Assembly (NCBI RefSeq): GCF_000001735.4
Contig: NC_003075.7
Coordinates: 807,001 to 871,000 of the forward strand
Direction: 5' to 3'
Length of the DNA: 64,000 nt
Source of the DNA: Arabidopsis thaliana
Taxonomy: Eukaryota; Streptophyta; Magnoliopsida; Brassicales; Brassicaceae
Shown: positions 42,701 through 55,755 of the stretch, piece after piece
Numbering within the stretch: position 1 is the first letter of the stretch
How the letters are laid out: every line of letters starts with the position of its first letter
Notes under the pieces: generated by a model
What the model was told of the DNA's origin: nothing
Seen by the model: only the letters and a program-made list of their open reading frames with translations
Database searches by the model: none
Made by a program: the position numbers and the translations under genes

Positions 42701-44386
42701 AACTGAAAAGCTAGAGTAATTAATATAGGGCCAATTAATATATGCTAGAGAAGAAAATCTAGTTTTTTTTTTTCATTTTTTAATTAAGAGTTGTTTTGTG
42801 GACTCTGCTATAAATATGAATGAAGAAATGAATGTCGGACTATCAAAAAAGTCCAACCTAAAATCAGGGTGAAAATTTTCATCATACTGTATATGTTTTG
42901 CAATTGGGTGTTTAATACTCCATAGTCCATATGTTTATATTTAGCTGTCTAAGGTTTTGACTTTTGACACAAAAATTAATAAATCAATTTATTTTCTGTT
43001 TTTATTTTATTTTATTTTAAATATGTTTAATTATCTATTTAAAGACAATTTAACCAATGAAACAACAAACTGCAGAATTTTAAAAATCAAAAACAATAAA
43101 ATAATAAGAAATTTTGCTTTGAAATTTGAAAACAACAAAGAAATTGAAACATTATTTTTTGGCTTAAAGAACAATTAGTAAAAATAAAGGGAGTATGTTT
43201 CATCAAAAAATGGGCAAAACTCTTTTTGCTTCTATGTTTTTTTTTTTTTGGCCATATGATTAAATCATTAGATTTCTATCTTGTAGCACTAAACTTTTGT
43301 CCGTTTCTAATGAAATATTTACTTTTTTAGCAAAAAAATATAGATATTTACATTCTTATTCGAGTAGTTGGTAATACTTCGTTGGTACGTTTGCTCTCAT
43401 CTTTCGAGTTCTTTTTTTTAACAAAAATATAACAACAAATTTTTATCCTTTTTCCATTTTAAATGTACAATTTAACATTTTACTTTTACAGAATTACTGA
43501 CCTTACACTTTTTCTAATTATCAAACATCAATTAACGGATAATTTGATACAAAAACTTCATACACAACTGCATTTTATCCTATGTAAATTATATTTTTTA
43601 TATATTCTTTATCATTTGGCTTATTTGAGTCTATCTAAATATTAGTTAGAAAAAAAAAAACAATTTGTTTAAACGGAGAGAAAAGAAACGTGGTTAATTG
43701 TGAAGGCGCCGTTAAACGACTGCTAATGCTATCTTTTTCATTATTGTCATAAAAACTAACTTATCAGGAAAGATTAGTATTTTCATCAATTAAAAACAAA
43801 ATTTTCATGAGTAAATACTTGAATTTTTTTTATCCGTAACAAGAAAATTATTCATTAACTATCGTTTTCTTCATAAGCTTTATGAAATAGACATAACGAA
43901 GAAAAAACTAAGCTCGGATCTTTGATTAGTCACATAATATCACAAACCTATCTTGATATTCTTTTGCTTATAATGTTGATTTTCTTTGCCTTTAAAACAT
44001 GAAAGATCAATCAAAGATGTGATGTGAGCATCATCATCATTATCAATCATCAATAATCATTATCTTTTCCCTTAATTTCTTCAGATAATGATGCCTATAA
44101 AAAGCATGAAACAATCAATGAAAGCCTAGCCATCATCATCAATCACCATCAGCATCATTGTTTAGGTCATAAGAGTCAGTCGCTGTACAAACCTAACCTC
44201 GAAGCTAAGGACAAAAAAATGAGCAGATTCATCCATAAGAATATTTACAAGAAGAGTAACAGAGAGACAAACATGTGAACACAAACAGATCAAAGGAACA
44301 ATAGAGTGATGTCAAGAATTTACGAACAAACAAAAACATAAGTAGTGTTTTTGGTTACATTTTACAAGAATCCAAAGAGAAGAAAC
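39711..44386. other. Large AT-rich interval, 4.7 kb
   Basis: The first 200 bp hold the GPAT3 leader and TATA box. The rest is very AT-rich with no supported gene; open frames are short and low-complexity. Features seen: a short direct repeat TTGATATGACAAGAACTT (40375 and 40411), a MITE candidate (41767-41971), and an ATC-rich low-complexity stretch (44029-44155). Confidence 0.55.
41767..41971. mobile_element. Candidate MITE, hAT-like ends
   Basis: The left end GAGTTTGAATGGTAATACGG is mirrored by the right end, which in reverse complement reads GGGTCTGATTGGTAATCAAA; inner AGCTGTACAAG and GGTACAAC parts also correspond. About 205 bp, no coding capacity. I could not find a clean 8-bp target duplication, so the call is tentative. 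Confidence 0.45.
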
Positions 44387-45441
44387 TCATCTGGTAACTT
44401 CTCTTGTGTTTTCTTCATTGTCTGCACCTGAGACTCTCTTATACCTGAAATTTTACACACAACAACATCAGTAAGACGAAATTGCTCTGTTTATATCTGT
44501 ATAGAAGAAACTGTTCTCTCTGCTCCGTGCAGCGTAATGGAAAGGAGGAAGATTTATCTCACCTGAAAGAAGTAGTAGGGCTGGGATCGATTCTCTCACG
44601 AGGAGCAAACTCATTGTAGAACTGAACAGAGACCATACGGTTATTAGCTGAATTATTTGGTGCAGGTGAATTGTCAGAATTCAAACTCGCATTGCTTGTG
44701 AAGAACCCTGCAAAAGAGAAAGACAATTCAGGGAGCTTTATGAAACAACAGGAGCTTTGATCATTTAACAAGCGCGAGCAAACACATAGAACCTAAAAGA
44801 AAGACCTAATAGAACATCTGACCAAAGATCTTCAAAGCTTTGAACATTTAACAAGCGCGAGCAAACACATAGAAACTAAAAGAAAGACCTAATAGAACAT
44901 TTGACCAAAGATCTTGATTCCAATGGTGATTACCTTGAAAGATTAAGAAGACGAAGAATATAACCGTCACTATCATGGCGAAAATGCTACTGCAGGGAGA
45001 CGAGGACTTTGCTGCTTTCAATCTTCTGAGTGTTTTCATCCGTTCAATCCGAGCACGCTTTCTCATAGCAAGCTCCGTGATTTCCCTCATCAACTTCTGG
45101 TCATTAGCACTCAGTAACGGACCTTTTGGAGGCCTCGGTGGCTTTGAAGGTTTTCTCGTCTTCTTAAACTTATCATTATCAAACTTCATATCCGAAAGAT
45201 CCAAACTTTGACTGCTTCTTTCTCTCCGCTTTCCCTCTCCCATTAAAGGGTCTACTAGATCATCAGCACTCTTTTCAGACCCATCAAAACTCAAACGTCC
45301 ACTCCAAACATGATTCAAAACATTCTCTGAATCCCCTTCCGCTGAAACAAGATTCGTCGTTATCTCTTGTGTCTCATTGAATCTACCATCTTCAATATCT
45401 ACATCAAGATCTTCTTCTTCTCCTGAAACAATTTGATCCAT
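44387..45441 (-). CDS. Single-pass membrane protein of unknown function
   Basis: Three coding exons (44934-45441, 44563-44707, 44387-44444) give 236 aa starting MDQIVSGEEEDLDVDIEDG. Residues 1-105 are acidic and low complexity. Residues 106-145 are strongly basic and helical (LMREITELAMRKRARIERMK). One membrane span follows (SIFAMIVTVIFFVFLIFQG), then a short Asn/Ser-rich tail. I recognise no named domain. A 5' UTR intron is likely: acceptor TTTCAG|GGG at 45484/45483 and donor ATTC|GTGAGT at 45975/45974, with the first exon carrying a (CT)n run. From memory this is At4g01960, annotated only as a transmembrane protein. Confidence 0.85.
44756..44920. repeat. 83-bp tandem duplication inside intron 1
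   Basis: Two copies start at 44756 and 44839, sharing CATTTAACAAGCGCGAGCAA and GAAAGACCTAATAGAACAT, with only a few differences. They lie within the intron 44708-44933 of the membrane protein gene and do not alter the coding sequence. Confidence 0.85.
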
Positions 45442-45983
45442 CCCGCACAACACACAAAAGCTGATCAAACCCTTAAATTTCCCCTGAAATAATAATCCTC
45501 TACAGAAGCTTCCTCAACTCAAAAGACTTGCTCTTTTAACTCCTTGCGTCCTCCTAACATATGCACAAGATAATAATACCAAATACGATTAACATAACAA
45601 CAAAACTGCAAAGAAACATAAACAAATTTTGTTACCCACAAATGCTAACATAAATAGCTAAAACCCTAACATCACCAAATCACCTAAGCCTTTTGAAAAC
45701 ACCAAACAACCAGTGATACCTTAAAATCATATTTCGTAAATCCTCTAATTTCTGGAACAAGCTAAACGAGAAAAAGCTTCGAACTTTATTTATATTTTCT
45801 CCAATTCAAAGAACGAATGCAACATAAATATACCTATTTATGAAACCCAGAATCTAGAAAGAAGACCTCTAATACATCAAAGATTTCAACTTTATAACGA
45901 AAGTCGAGAAGGAAACAGAGAAATTCTTCAGACAACAAACAAACAACCCCAGAAGAAACCTTTAAAAAACTCACGAATTCAAG

Positions 45984-47072
45984 CATAATAGCTGGTAATG
46001 TCGAAAACCCTTGATGCTGTGATGTACGAGGAAGACAAAAAGAAAGAACTTTGAATCCAATTTTGGGAAAGGAAAGAGAGAGAGAGAGAGTGACCAACCC
46101 AAAATTAGGGTTCATAAAGGTCAAAAATTTTGATTTTTCTTTTCTCTTTTGTTCGTGTCCCGATTAAATCTGGTTTTTTTTAATACTAAAAATAAAGAAA
46201 CACAACACACAAGAATGTCTTTTGGATTGTAATGTCGCCGAAAACAAATTGAAAATTGGTCTTCTTTTTATTATTGTTTTTCTTTTTTCAATGGAGTTTT
46301 TAATTAAGTTTATAATTAGCTAATCAAAACAGAGAAAGGAAAAAAGAAGAAAAATTAGGATATTAAAACACCAATGTACCAGTTAATTATTTGTTTTAAA
46401 GTTAACCACTATAAATGGATAAAGCTTCTTTTATTTTTCTATCCATGATTTATTTTATAGAACTCGAATAAATCTTGTTCTTTTTTCACTGGGCAATATG
46501 ATCATGTTAAAGACACATGTATTCATATAGGTTAGACACATGTATACATGTATGTATTATACAAAAAATTAGCCGTTACGGTCCCATTGCCTTGTCTAGA
46601 AATCAACATCATGGGTCATTCCTTCATTAACATTCACTATGATCCAAACAGAAACAAACAAAGTTCTTTTTAACTTTTGGCAAAAGTGATTCTTGTATAC
46701 ACATACACACACACAAAAAAAAACAGCAACTTTCTAAAGAGTAATACTCAATTGTACAAATACAACTATTGGTAAAAATTACGCATAACTCGAACCAATC
46801 TGACCAATGATGTTGGACCAAACCTATTAAAGTTTACTTTCGTTAGAATAATTTTTAATAAATTGACCAATGATGTTGACCTTTTTAATATAATTTAAAA
46901 GATATTTGACTAAATCTCAAATTTAACCGACAAAGAAAATCCATTTGATATTAAAATTTGTTTGAGAAGTCTCCAAATTGAAAAGTAAAACACCAAACAG
47001 AAATTGACAACCCAACTTCTGATAACAAAATGCAAGAAAAGGAAAACGAAAAACAAAAATCCAAACAAATTA
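45984..47072. other. Intergenic interval between the membrane protein gene and STS
   Basis: The left part is the 5' leader of the membrane protein gene, including (GA)n at 46074-46090. The remaining 900 bp are AT-rich, with no gene seen. Confidence 0.5.
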
Positions 47073-49953
47073 TTAAAAGGTGAAAGACAGATGAGAGATG
47101 CCACCAGATTCTTCAACCCAAGGAACAAAGAAACTGAGTTTACCAGTTTCTTCTTCCCACTTAAACTCAGCTTCCTTGTCGTTCAAGTAACACTTCACCG
47201 GAGCTGAACTCGAATACGCCATGAATCTTCCTTCGCCTTTCACGTCCACTCTTATGCTGTTATCACCAGTAACCTTCATGTCTTGGACTGTTCCGACGCA
47301 GTTGAACATGTTGATCAACCCTAGAGGTGCGAATCTAACCCCTGAACTTACAAGTTCCGTGACTGGCACGAAACTCAACAGGTCAAACGCGGATGGCTCA
47401 AGGGTTATCTTCATCGCTTCTGATTTCGAGTTCATGAAAAGGATTTCTTCAGATTGTTGCTTGTAAACCAAGTAATCTCCAGTGTAGGTCACCTGAGAGC
47501 CTGCAGCTTCTGGATTCTGATCCCATTCAATGTCCGAGACATGAACTGTTCCCGAAACTGTCGTGTAACATTCTTTGTATCCTTTGAACCTATGCTCCTC
47601 TGGGCTCCACCCAGCACCTTGACAGTTAAATGTTCCAATCACTCCTCCAAACTGCAACAAATCATATGGGGTTTTAATAAAGTTCTGATCTCTAAACGAT
47701 GAATTTGATTTAAAACTGATTACCTTGTTGAAGTTGAAGATCTTGAGGATTGACTCTTTGTCAAACAAAGGGTTCTTGAAGAGCGAATCTCTAGTGGGAA
47801 GAGCATAGTGGACACACCTTGGGATGGTACCATCAAAGAAAGCAAGTTTCTTGATGAGATCAAAGTTATGTGAGGCTTTGCCAAGATGGTCACTGAGATA
47901 GACAGGCCCACCGCAAATGGCTCGAGATGCGGCGTGGTACTCGGCACAGACATGGTCTGATTGGAACATGTCCCAATCTGGTTGAATCATTTGACCCATC
48001 CAAATACTGTTGTAAGAACAGTGAATCATGTGAACTCCTTGTAGCCAATATACTCCTTGTGGGTCACCATATGGGTCTTGCCACCAAAAATCATCACCTG
48101 AGCAAAATTCAAAACTTTTGTTAATGCTCAAACACTAGTGGAATCAAAAGAAACGGCTTTAGCTTTATATATATTACCAACTCTGCCAATAGAGATTTGC
48201 TTTGTGGCAAGGAAGAAGAACTCATTGCACTGTTGCATACTCGCAATGACATCAGTTCCATTAAAATTCTTGATCATGGATTCGGTCAGACCATCGTAGT
48301 AAGCTTTAGCAAGCTCCACTCGTCCTCCATGTTCTTCTGCTAGTGACTCCAAGGTCTAAAACCAAACACAGACACACAACATTAACAACAACTCCTATAT
48401 GTAAAGAAAAGCCAGAGTATCTAAGACAGAGTAAGAGTAATGTAACAACTTACTTGGAAAACATCAATCTTGGCTCCTGTAACACCAACACTAGCAAGAT
48501 AAGAGTGCATCGAGTCGTAGAATTCATGAGCTTTAGAAGGATGAACAAGACCAATCCCAGCTTCTACAACCTTGTCGACTGCGAGATCAGCCATCGTAGC
48601 GCCTAGACTAGGTGAAAGCTCAAAAGGAGCAACCTTGGCCTTCAAATCCATCATGGTTTCAGGCCTAACACCATTCCAAGCACCACAAAGAGCATGCCAC
48701 ACATATATATCATCTAAACTCTTAAACCTTAACCTCAAATCCTTTGTGAAAGCCGCCATACCTGAGCCAGAAACATCATCAGAACCCAAAGACTCTTCTT
48801 TCTCAACCTCATCAAACATTGCATTGAGTTCTTCACTCAAAATCTTGATCTTTTCATCAAGTTCGGTCAGATCTTGTTCCCCAGACTCCTTAACCAACTT
48901 CCGTCTCAATATAATCGCCTGAATTCGCTCGGTCGCTTTGTAGATAAGCATCTTCGGCTTGAGAGGATTGAAGTGAGATGCATCAGATGTTATAAAGGAT
49001 CCACCTTTATAGTTTCTAAACTTCTTACACTCCTTGAAGCTGGTAAGCCTCGCAGTCATTTGCTCCCCACCAAGAACAAGATTCTCAGCGTCTTTGTCTA
49101 GCTCATCACCATCAAAGTTAATACTTTGCCATCCATCATCAATGATGACAAACTTCGGACACACCCCACCATCTTCAAACTCCTTAACTCCAGTCCAAAT
49201 GGTTGCAGGATCAACGGTCAAGTAGCAAGCATCCCAAGTGCACCATCCAAACTTATCGACGATTTTCGGAAGCTTCTTCTCTTCTAGAAGCTTGAAAGTG
49301 TTCATATGAACACGAAGTGCACTAAAAGCCTCTTTCATGAGGTTATAGGGGTTGTCACAAATGTGAATGTAGGCAATGGATTTGAAAGATGACTCTTTTA
49401 CTTTAGTTGAGCCACTCTCTGCACAAATCAAGACATTACCTTTCTCACCAGGAGTAAGTGAAGCCCTAAAAGCTCCTTCAATGGTTGGTATGATGGCCAC
49501 GTAGGAATCGATCTCAGGAATCTTTAGCATCACCCACTGAGTCTCGGCTTGAAGATCCGACCCTGATTTCCCGATCCAAGCCGTCGACCACCACATTTTG
49601 AACCGGAAAAGACTGAGAAACTCTCTGTCTTCGAATCTTCCCAAGGAGTTTGTGAGACGATCAGAGGGTGATTCTTTGGTGAATCCGAGAAACCCTCCTT
49701 TGTGAGCGTTGGCTTGAACTCGGAGGAGGATTGGGAGAGGAGCATCAGTGGATATGGAGTGAGATGAGAATGGTGTGAAAGTTACGTTTTGAGGAACATC
49801 AAAGAGGATTGGAGTAGAGTCTTTGGCACAGAGAGACCCTTCGGATAGGTTAAATGAGTTTGGCTGCAAGATTGGCTTAGTTATTGGAACAAAAAGAGGT
49901 TTGGATTCGATTACATCGTTGATTGATGACAGAGATTCGTGAAGTGGAGCCAT
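47073..49953 (-). CDS. STS: Raffinose/stachyose synthase (raffinose synthase 4, GH36)
   Basis: Four exons (48454-49953, 48178-48355, 47724-48097, 47073-47651) give 876 aa starting MAPLHESLSSINDVIESKPL. The barrel domain shows the GH36 plant galactosyltransferase strings KFGWCTWDACYLTVDPATIW, FVIIDDGWQSINFDGDE, YVWHALCGAWNGVRP, GVTGAKIDVFQ (nucleophile Asp) and FWWQDPYGDPQGVYW. The long insert with about 80 extra residues in the barrel (near 340-430) marks the stachyose-synthase-like clade. From memory this is At4g01970 (RS4), which makes stachyose from galactinol and raffinose in seeds and can also hydrolyse them. A TATATATATA run at 50035-50044 is a likely TATA box. The third intron (47652-47723) is 72 nt, in frame and free of stops. 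Confidence 0.96.
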
Positions 49954-50049
49954 GAGAGAACAGAGGAAGTTTGAAAAACAGAGGAAATGAAAACAGAGGA
50001 TGGTAGGTGATGAAAATGCTTTCTTTTGCTTTCTATATATATACAGAGA

Positions 50050-51742
50050 AAATGGATAAAAGTAATTATAACGGAAGATCCTCCGAGTTTCCATACTTCA
50101 TATTTCGTATTATCTAATTACATTTATTGATTACCTAATCTTCTTTGTGTATTAATGAGATTTTTACTTGCATAGGGAGATGATTTCAATGTAATAAATA
50201 CGGATAATATATATATGATTGTCGTAATTAGGGAAACTGATATATCTTTGTACGAAATACTATAATCGAAGGATCTTCCGTAAATGGTAAATACAAACTT
50301 TCTATGAAACTTTCGAGTTTCGACGACGAAAAGATGGAAGAAAAAAGAAGTTGGTGTATGATGTTCTTGCAAGATCAAGAAACTACTAAAGAAAAAGAAA
50401 CTTTAGAATAATATTATAGTTTTTTGAGTCAGTAATATTAAGAAACAAAATGTCATATTATTCACACGTAGCTTATTCATGTCTACGTGCATGTAATGTA
50501 ATGCTACTTGGCAAACTATGATGCTACAATGAGACAAATGATCGTTGTTATTTTAATTTTATTTTTGTCATCAAGAGGATTATTTTATTAAATTACACAT
50601 ACAGTGATCGTTATTATAGAGTATATTGAGCAATTGGATTTTGAATATATATCCTGCAGAAAAAGTAATATATTTGCGGAGATCTACTCAGATATCTACT
50701 TATTATTGTTTGTATCCGTTATGGAAAATTAGATATCGTACAGACTTATTGGGATGATTATTGGATAAGACAGAATATTTATAGTACTTATTATGGGTGT
50801 GATTGGTAGCATAGTTAGTTAACAACTTACCATAGATTTAATTTAGCTTATGGTCAACTAAATAATGTTTTCAATCATGAATTAAGTTATGTCTTTTTGT
50901 TATTTTAAATCAATCCAAAAAAGATTGTATGTCTTTTTTGTGATACTCAAAAAAATTAAAAAAAATCTTGTATTAAATCCTAATGGGTTTACCCATTAAC
51001 CACACATTATAACTAACCCATAATCGCATTGTTTTCATTGCTTTAATTAAACAAATGTGTTGTAAAACTCAACCCTAATCCGCTAATAAACTAGGGTTAA
51101 TTCATGGTTAGATATAGTAGACAAACTCGTTTACTTGAATTTCTTCCTTACAGTTGTTTTGATATGAGATGATGTACTACCTTGAACACCCTTATGGATT
51201 TATAATGGGCCTTACTCAACCAAGTCCAATACATGTCCATTATTAAGCTTGTTATCTTATATTAGACTTGTATTAAACAAAATCAAAGTTTGATGGACTG
51301 GGCCGATCTCAAGATTCTCAACAGCCCATCAAGAATACAATGTGTACACGGGTAAAAGGGCCTATTTTAACTATGACTATGTGGACGGTGATTTTTCCTA
51401 TTCATACAATGAGTGTTTATTTTAACAGTTAACAAAATTCAAATTTACTACATATACTAGTTACTAAGTTCCAAAACCAACATTAACTTAAACGGACGTT
51501 AGTCAAACCGTTAAAATAGCTTAGTCGGACGACAAAGCAGCATTTCATAACCACTATGTGGAATAGTGTTTGACAAAACAACGTCGTTTTGCATTGAGTT
51601 CGTCCATCCTAACAATCATCTTTTTATTCATCTTTTCTCAGTGACCTTGTGTTTCTCGTCATCAATTACGGATTTCGAAGACCTCATGGATAATCTCATA
51701 AGAGGTTTGCATGAGAGATGTAGATGATGAGAATCTGTAGTT
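50050..51742. other. Intergenic interval left of the transposon nest
   Basis: AT-rich, 1.7 kb, no gene. A palindrome ATGGGTTTACCCAT lies at 50983-50996. A GGGTGTGATTGG string (50795), like a hAT-type MITE end, has no matching right end. Confidence 0.5.
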
Positions 51743-52113
51743 ATGAGAACATCGAGGACTGCTGAAAATCCTGTAAGGGGTAAGTGTGACATCTCACTTT
51801 TTGGAGAGATAGAAATCGGTTGTGTTATGTCTGCAACTTTAAATTTGTAATGTGTTTATATTTTTCTAAATTTTAGGATTGGAGTCATACATTTAAATGG
51901 CTTGATATGTCAATGGTCGAAGAAATTAAGGACTTGATTGAGAAAGTCGATAACATTGAAGGAGCTTCAATCACATTGCAAAAAGGCTTCAATGTTTGTG
52001 AATTTGAGATTGATACTCTTGCAATGGAGTTGCGTGTGTGTGAGGCTGTGGTTGACAAGGAGATCCGAGAGTGCAAAATGCAGCTAAAGATCTTGAAGAA
52101 CTCTGATAATTAG
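51743..52113 (+). CDS. Reduced GRF-zinc-finger-like protein
   Basis: A two-exon model (51743-51772, 51877-52113) gives 88 aa. It starts MRTSRTAENP, a common opening of plant GRF-type zinc finger proteins, and joins in frame to DWSHTFKWLDMSMVEE, the end of a GRF domain (HTFKWLD). The segment between these, which would hold the zinc-binding cysteines, is absent. A coiled-coil helix follows (IKDLIEKVDNIEGASITLQ). Such GRF genes multiplied in Brassicaceae and often lie near MULE transposons, as here. It may be an internally deleted relic rather than a working gene. Confidence 0.45.
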
Positions 52114-52519
52114 CTTTGGTGATTATCATGTTTTTCTTGACTAAATATTGAGTTTGTGAGCTAGAATCAGTAGAATTATGTATGTTGTAATGTTTGAGGT
52201 TCAAGAAGATGAATGTGTGTAAGTGTATGAGACTAAATAGTATTTGTATGTTTTAGAATTGTGTTTTTATACGAGAGTTTAAAAGCAACAGGCTAAGTAG
52301 TTCTATTTGTATTTGTATGTTGAATGAAAAAATTGTCATATGAAAGTGAAAGTAACAGAAACAAATCGTCATTAACAGAAAAATGGTCATAATCAAGGGT
52401 AACATATCGCCGAAAGAACAAGAGACCATAAGATTGTGTTACATGTCGCCAAAAAACACACCACCGCATTGAAAATCCGAAAAGTAAAATGTCCTAAACT
52501 GCATCATAATTTATGTTCA

Positions 52520-53660
52520 AGCTACAAAAACCAACAAAATTTGGTAATAAATAACTGAAAACAAAAATGAGATTGAGGAAAGGAGAAAGAGAAACTTGAA
52601 ATCTGATATTAGTCTTGTGTTGCTTGACTTGCATGGTCCTTCTCCATCTCCCATTGTGTTTGATGTCTTCTTCTTCTTCGTTGGTGGCAAATATTTCTCC
52701 ACTCCTATTATTGGGCATTTGGAAGCCCTGGGTCCAGCCATACTACATCTACGACAATGCATTACCCTCCTTTTCCTACTAACCTTTTTCTTCTTCGTAG
52801 GAGAGTCATGCCTCCCTTTCTTCCTCTTTGGTTTTGGCTTTCTACCTTTTATGTTTTTCATATGTTCTACCAAATTCCGAGGTGGGAATATTACTTCACC
52901 AGATTTATTCCAGAAACACATACCATTGACTTGATTTATTGAGTCGCTGTAAATTTGGTGTTGCCTTGAATTGAGAAGCCAACTGGAGATGTAATCTTCA
53001 TAATTAAGCTTATTATCTATGATGATACGTAAGACATGGCGACATGGCACTCTATTTCATTTCCCTTTTCAGACAAACACAAGTTTTTAATCTCATGTTC
53101 GCTGAATAAGAGGCACCAGATTCACGAACTTTTTTTCTGATCCCGGAACGACCTTGGAACAACCTTACAGAAATTAAGCTTTTCCCTCTCCATCTCTATC
53201 ATCTCAACTATTTTAGATGGTAGTTTTCCTAAATGGTTATCTGTCTTGGTTTTTCTCATTTTAATACGCACCATGGTTCTTCTCCTTATCGTCTCCAGCA
53301 TCTCAACCATTGGGATATACCTTGTAGGATCTATGACATTGTTGAATGATTCAGATATTTTGTTTTGCACATCTACACAAAAAGAGGTTGGTGTGAAAAA
53401 CGCAAGGCTACAATTCTTGGGATTCTTCTCCATGATGGCTGCATAAAAACGCATGTCATAGATCTTAAGTCTTAAGCAACTCCAAATTTTAGCATCATAC
53501 TAAGTTTTGGTGTAACCTTCTGTTACTTGCCAAAACAGCTTCTTTAAAACCTTGATGAGGAAACATCTTCTTCAAGTTCCCATAGATATGCCTAGCACAC
53601 ATCCTATGTTCAACATGAGGTAATACGATTTCCACAGCATTAAGCAAGCCCTGAAAGTTA
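52520..53660 (-). mobile_element. MULE (Mutator-like) transposase, 3' half
   Basis: Minus-strand pieces in order: GLLNAVEIVLPHVEHRMCARHIYGN (53655-53580, the end of the MURA catalytic core), FAFFTP-like stretch with ESFNNVIDPTRYIPMVEMLE (around 53350), then MPCRHVLRIIIDNKLNYEDY (53050, the SWIM-finger end), then a Lys-rich tail with HCRRCSMAGPRASKCP. The reading frame changes at least once and the 5' half with the first catalytic residues is missing. It is a truncated, dead DNA transposon gene. I did not find terminal inverted repeats. Confidence 0.82.
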
Positions 53661-54171
53661 ACAACTTATGGTTAGTAAATCCGCAGCATTATACTTTTCA
53701 ATAAACTAACACAATGGAGATTGAAGATGATATATCGTTTGTCTATCAGATTTTTTTTAAATTATTTTTATGGTTTTTAACCAAACTAAATTTAAACCAA
53801 AATCTTAGTAAAAATTAAAACCAAATGGGATTTTCTACAAATTTATAACCAAAACAAACCGTTTAGTTCGATTTGCTACAGTTTGGTATTTTCGTTTTTG
53901 GATTTTTTGCTCATCCCTACTCTCAAAGGGTTCTCTTCATATTTTATTAATTAAATTTCAAAAAAAAAAGATAAGAGAGCTCTGTGTTTTTTTCTGATTT
54001 TTTGTACTCCAATGGTAGGTTCTTTGAGTGGAGTTCTCTCGAAAAAAAATATTAATATAAAATTATTTTATTAATTTCATACAACTTAATAATTATTTTA
54101 AAGCATAAAATATTAAACATACATTATTTTGAAATATTTTAAAATATATGTGGAAAAAAACAGAATGACGA

Positions 54172-55475
54172 TCAGTTGTTCTGTTGATTGTTGCGAAACT
54201 TTTTCCATATATGCTCTACCAAATCACTTTTCAATTGCAGATGCATCTCTCGATCACGAACTTTATTTCGAATGCCAATAAAATCTCTGACATTTGTAGG
54301 CATACCTGTAGAATACGATAAATCGACTTGTGAAGTTCGGTTTGCTTCAACGTGTATGAATTCCTCAACATCAAATTGAGTATACCCATCTCGTTCGTCT
54401 TCAACAATCATATTGTGCAATATGATACATGCCCGCATAATATTTCCTATTTTTTCCTTATCCCAAATAAGAGCTGGGTTTTTAATAATGTGAAACCGAG
54501 CTTACAATACTCCAAATGCACGCTCGACATCTTTACGAACGGCTTCTTGATATGATGCAAATAAAGATGATTTTCGACCTTGTGGAAGTCGAATAGATTG
54601 TATAAAAGTCGCCCATTTCGGTTATATACCATCTGTGAGATAGTAAGCCAAATTATACTCTCGTCCGTTGACCTCATAACGCACATTTGGAGCTCGACCT
54701 TGTAAAATTTCATCAAAAACTGGTGATCGATCAAGAATATTGATATCGTTTAAGGTACCTAGAGGTCCAAAAAACGCGTGTCATATCCAGAGATCTTGTG
54801 ATGCGACTGCCTCTAAAACAATAGTTGGTTTTCCAGAGCCTCGCGTATACTGGCCTTTCCAAGAGGTGGGGCAATTCTTCCACTCCCAATGCATACAGTC
54901 GATGCTTCCAATCATCCCTGAAAATCCGCGAATCTCTCTAATATCGAGCAACCTTTGTAGATCTGCTTGTGTAGGTGTTCTTAGATATTCATCACCAAAC
55001 AAAGAAATAATTCCTTCGGTAAAATTCTCTAAGCATGAAAGAGCAGTGGTTTCACCGATGCGGAGGTATTCGTCAAGTGAATCGGCCGCACAACCATATG
55101 CAAGTAGACGAATCGTTGTCGTACATTTTTGTATAGGAGAGTGCCCTAACCTTCCTATAGCATCTCTTCGATATTGAAAGAACAGAAATTCACTTGAAAG
55201 TCGATCAACAATACGCATGAACAAGGATTTGTTCATTCGAAATCGGCGTCGAAAAACATGAGGTGGGAATCTTGGATTATCACTAAAATAATCGTTGAAT
55301 AAGAGGGTGTGTCCTTCTTCTCGTTTTCTCTCAATAAAGGCTCGTTTCCGTGTTTTTTTTGTGCCTCATCGCCATTAGCCAAATCAACAAACATATTATC
55401 GAATTGTTGATCTAGTAATTGGTCAAAACTTTGTTCCATGGCATCATCGAAAGGAGTACGGGATGAAGAAGCCAT
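54172..55475 (-). pseudogene. PIF/Harbinger DDE transposase (ORF2), broken
   Basis: Pieces in order: MASSSRTPFDDAMEQSFDQL (55475), RMNKSLFMRIVDRLSSEFLF, GMIGSIDCMHWEWKNCP (first catalytic Asp, near 54900), YLTDGIYPKW (second Asp, near 54635) and RACIILHNMIVEDERDG (54430, after the Glu helix). All match the DDE_4 superfamily nuclease of plant Harbinger elements. Frame changes near 55355 and 54780 and in-frame stops near 54480 and 54628 interrupt it, so it does not make a full transposase. Confidence 0.88.
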
Positions 55476-55547
55476 ATTGTTTGATGTAGTATAAAATAAA
55501 AATAAGCAAAGAAGTTTAAAGATTGTAAATAAGAAGAAGATTGTGTA

Positions 55548-55755
55548 TTGTTGATGTTCTTGAGGTAGTAGTTTAAATGAGAAGAAGAAGATTGTGAATA
55601 AGAAGAAGATTGTGGATTGTTGGTGTTCTTGAGGTAGTAGTTTAAATGAGAAGAAGAATATTGTGAATAAGAAGAAGATTGTGGATTGTTGATGTTCTTG
55701 AGGTAGTAGTTTAAATGAGAAGAATAGGTTTGTGAATAAGAAGAAGATTGTAAAT
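55548..55755. repeat. 69-bp tandem repeat, three copies, in the transposase leader
   Basis: Units begin near 55548, 55617 and 55687 and share GATGTTCTTGAGGTAGTAG, TTTAAATGAGAAGAA and GAATAAGAAGAAGATTGTG. The array lies just upstream of the ORF2 ATG. On the minus strand it stays open as a 23-residue repeat (HLNYYLKNINNPQSSSYSQ). Confidence 0.85.

Noticed and set aside
42913-43195. Possible MITE with TACTCC and GGGAGTA ends
   Set aside because: The ends are too short and the inner arms do not pair.
44029-44160. ATC-rich stretch with CCTATAAAAAGC, like a promoter or structured RNA
   Set aside because: Simple-sequence composition explains it; no downstream frame or conserved fold is seen on plus.
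50795-50996. Possible hAT-type MITE starting GGGTGTGATTGG
   Set aside because: No matching right end or target duplication found.
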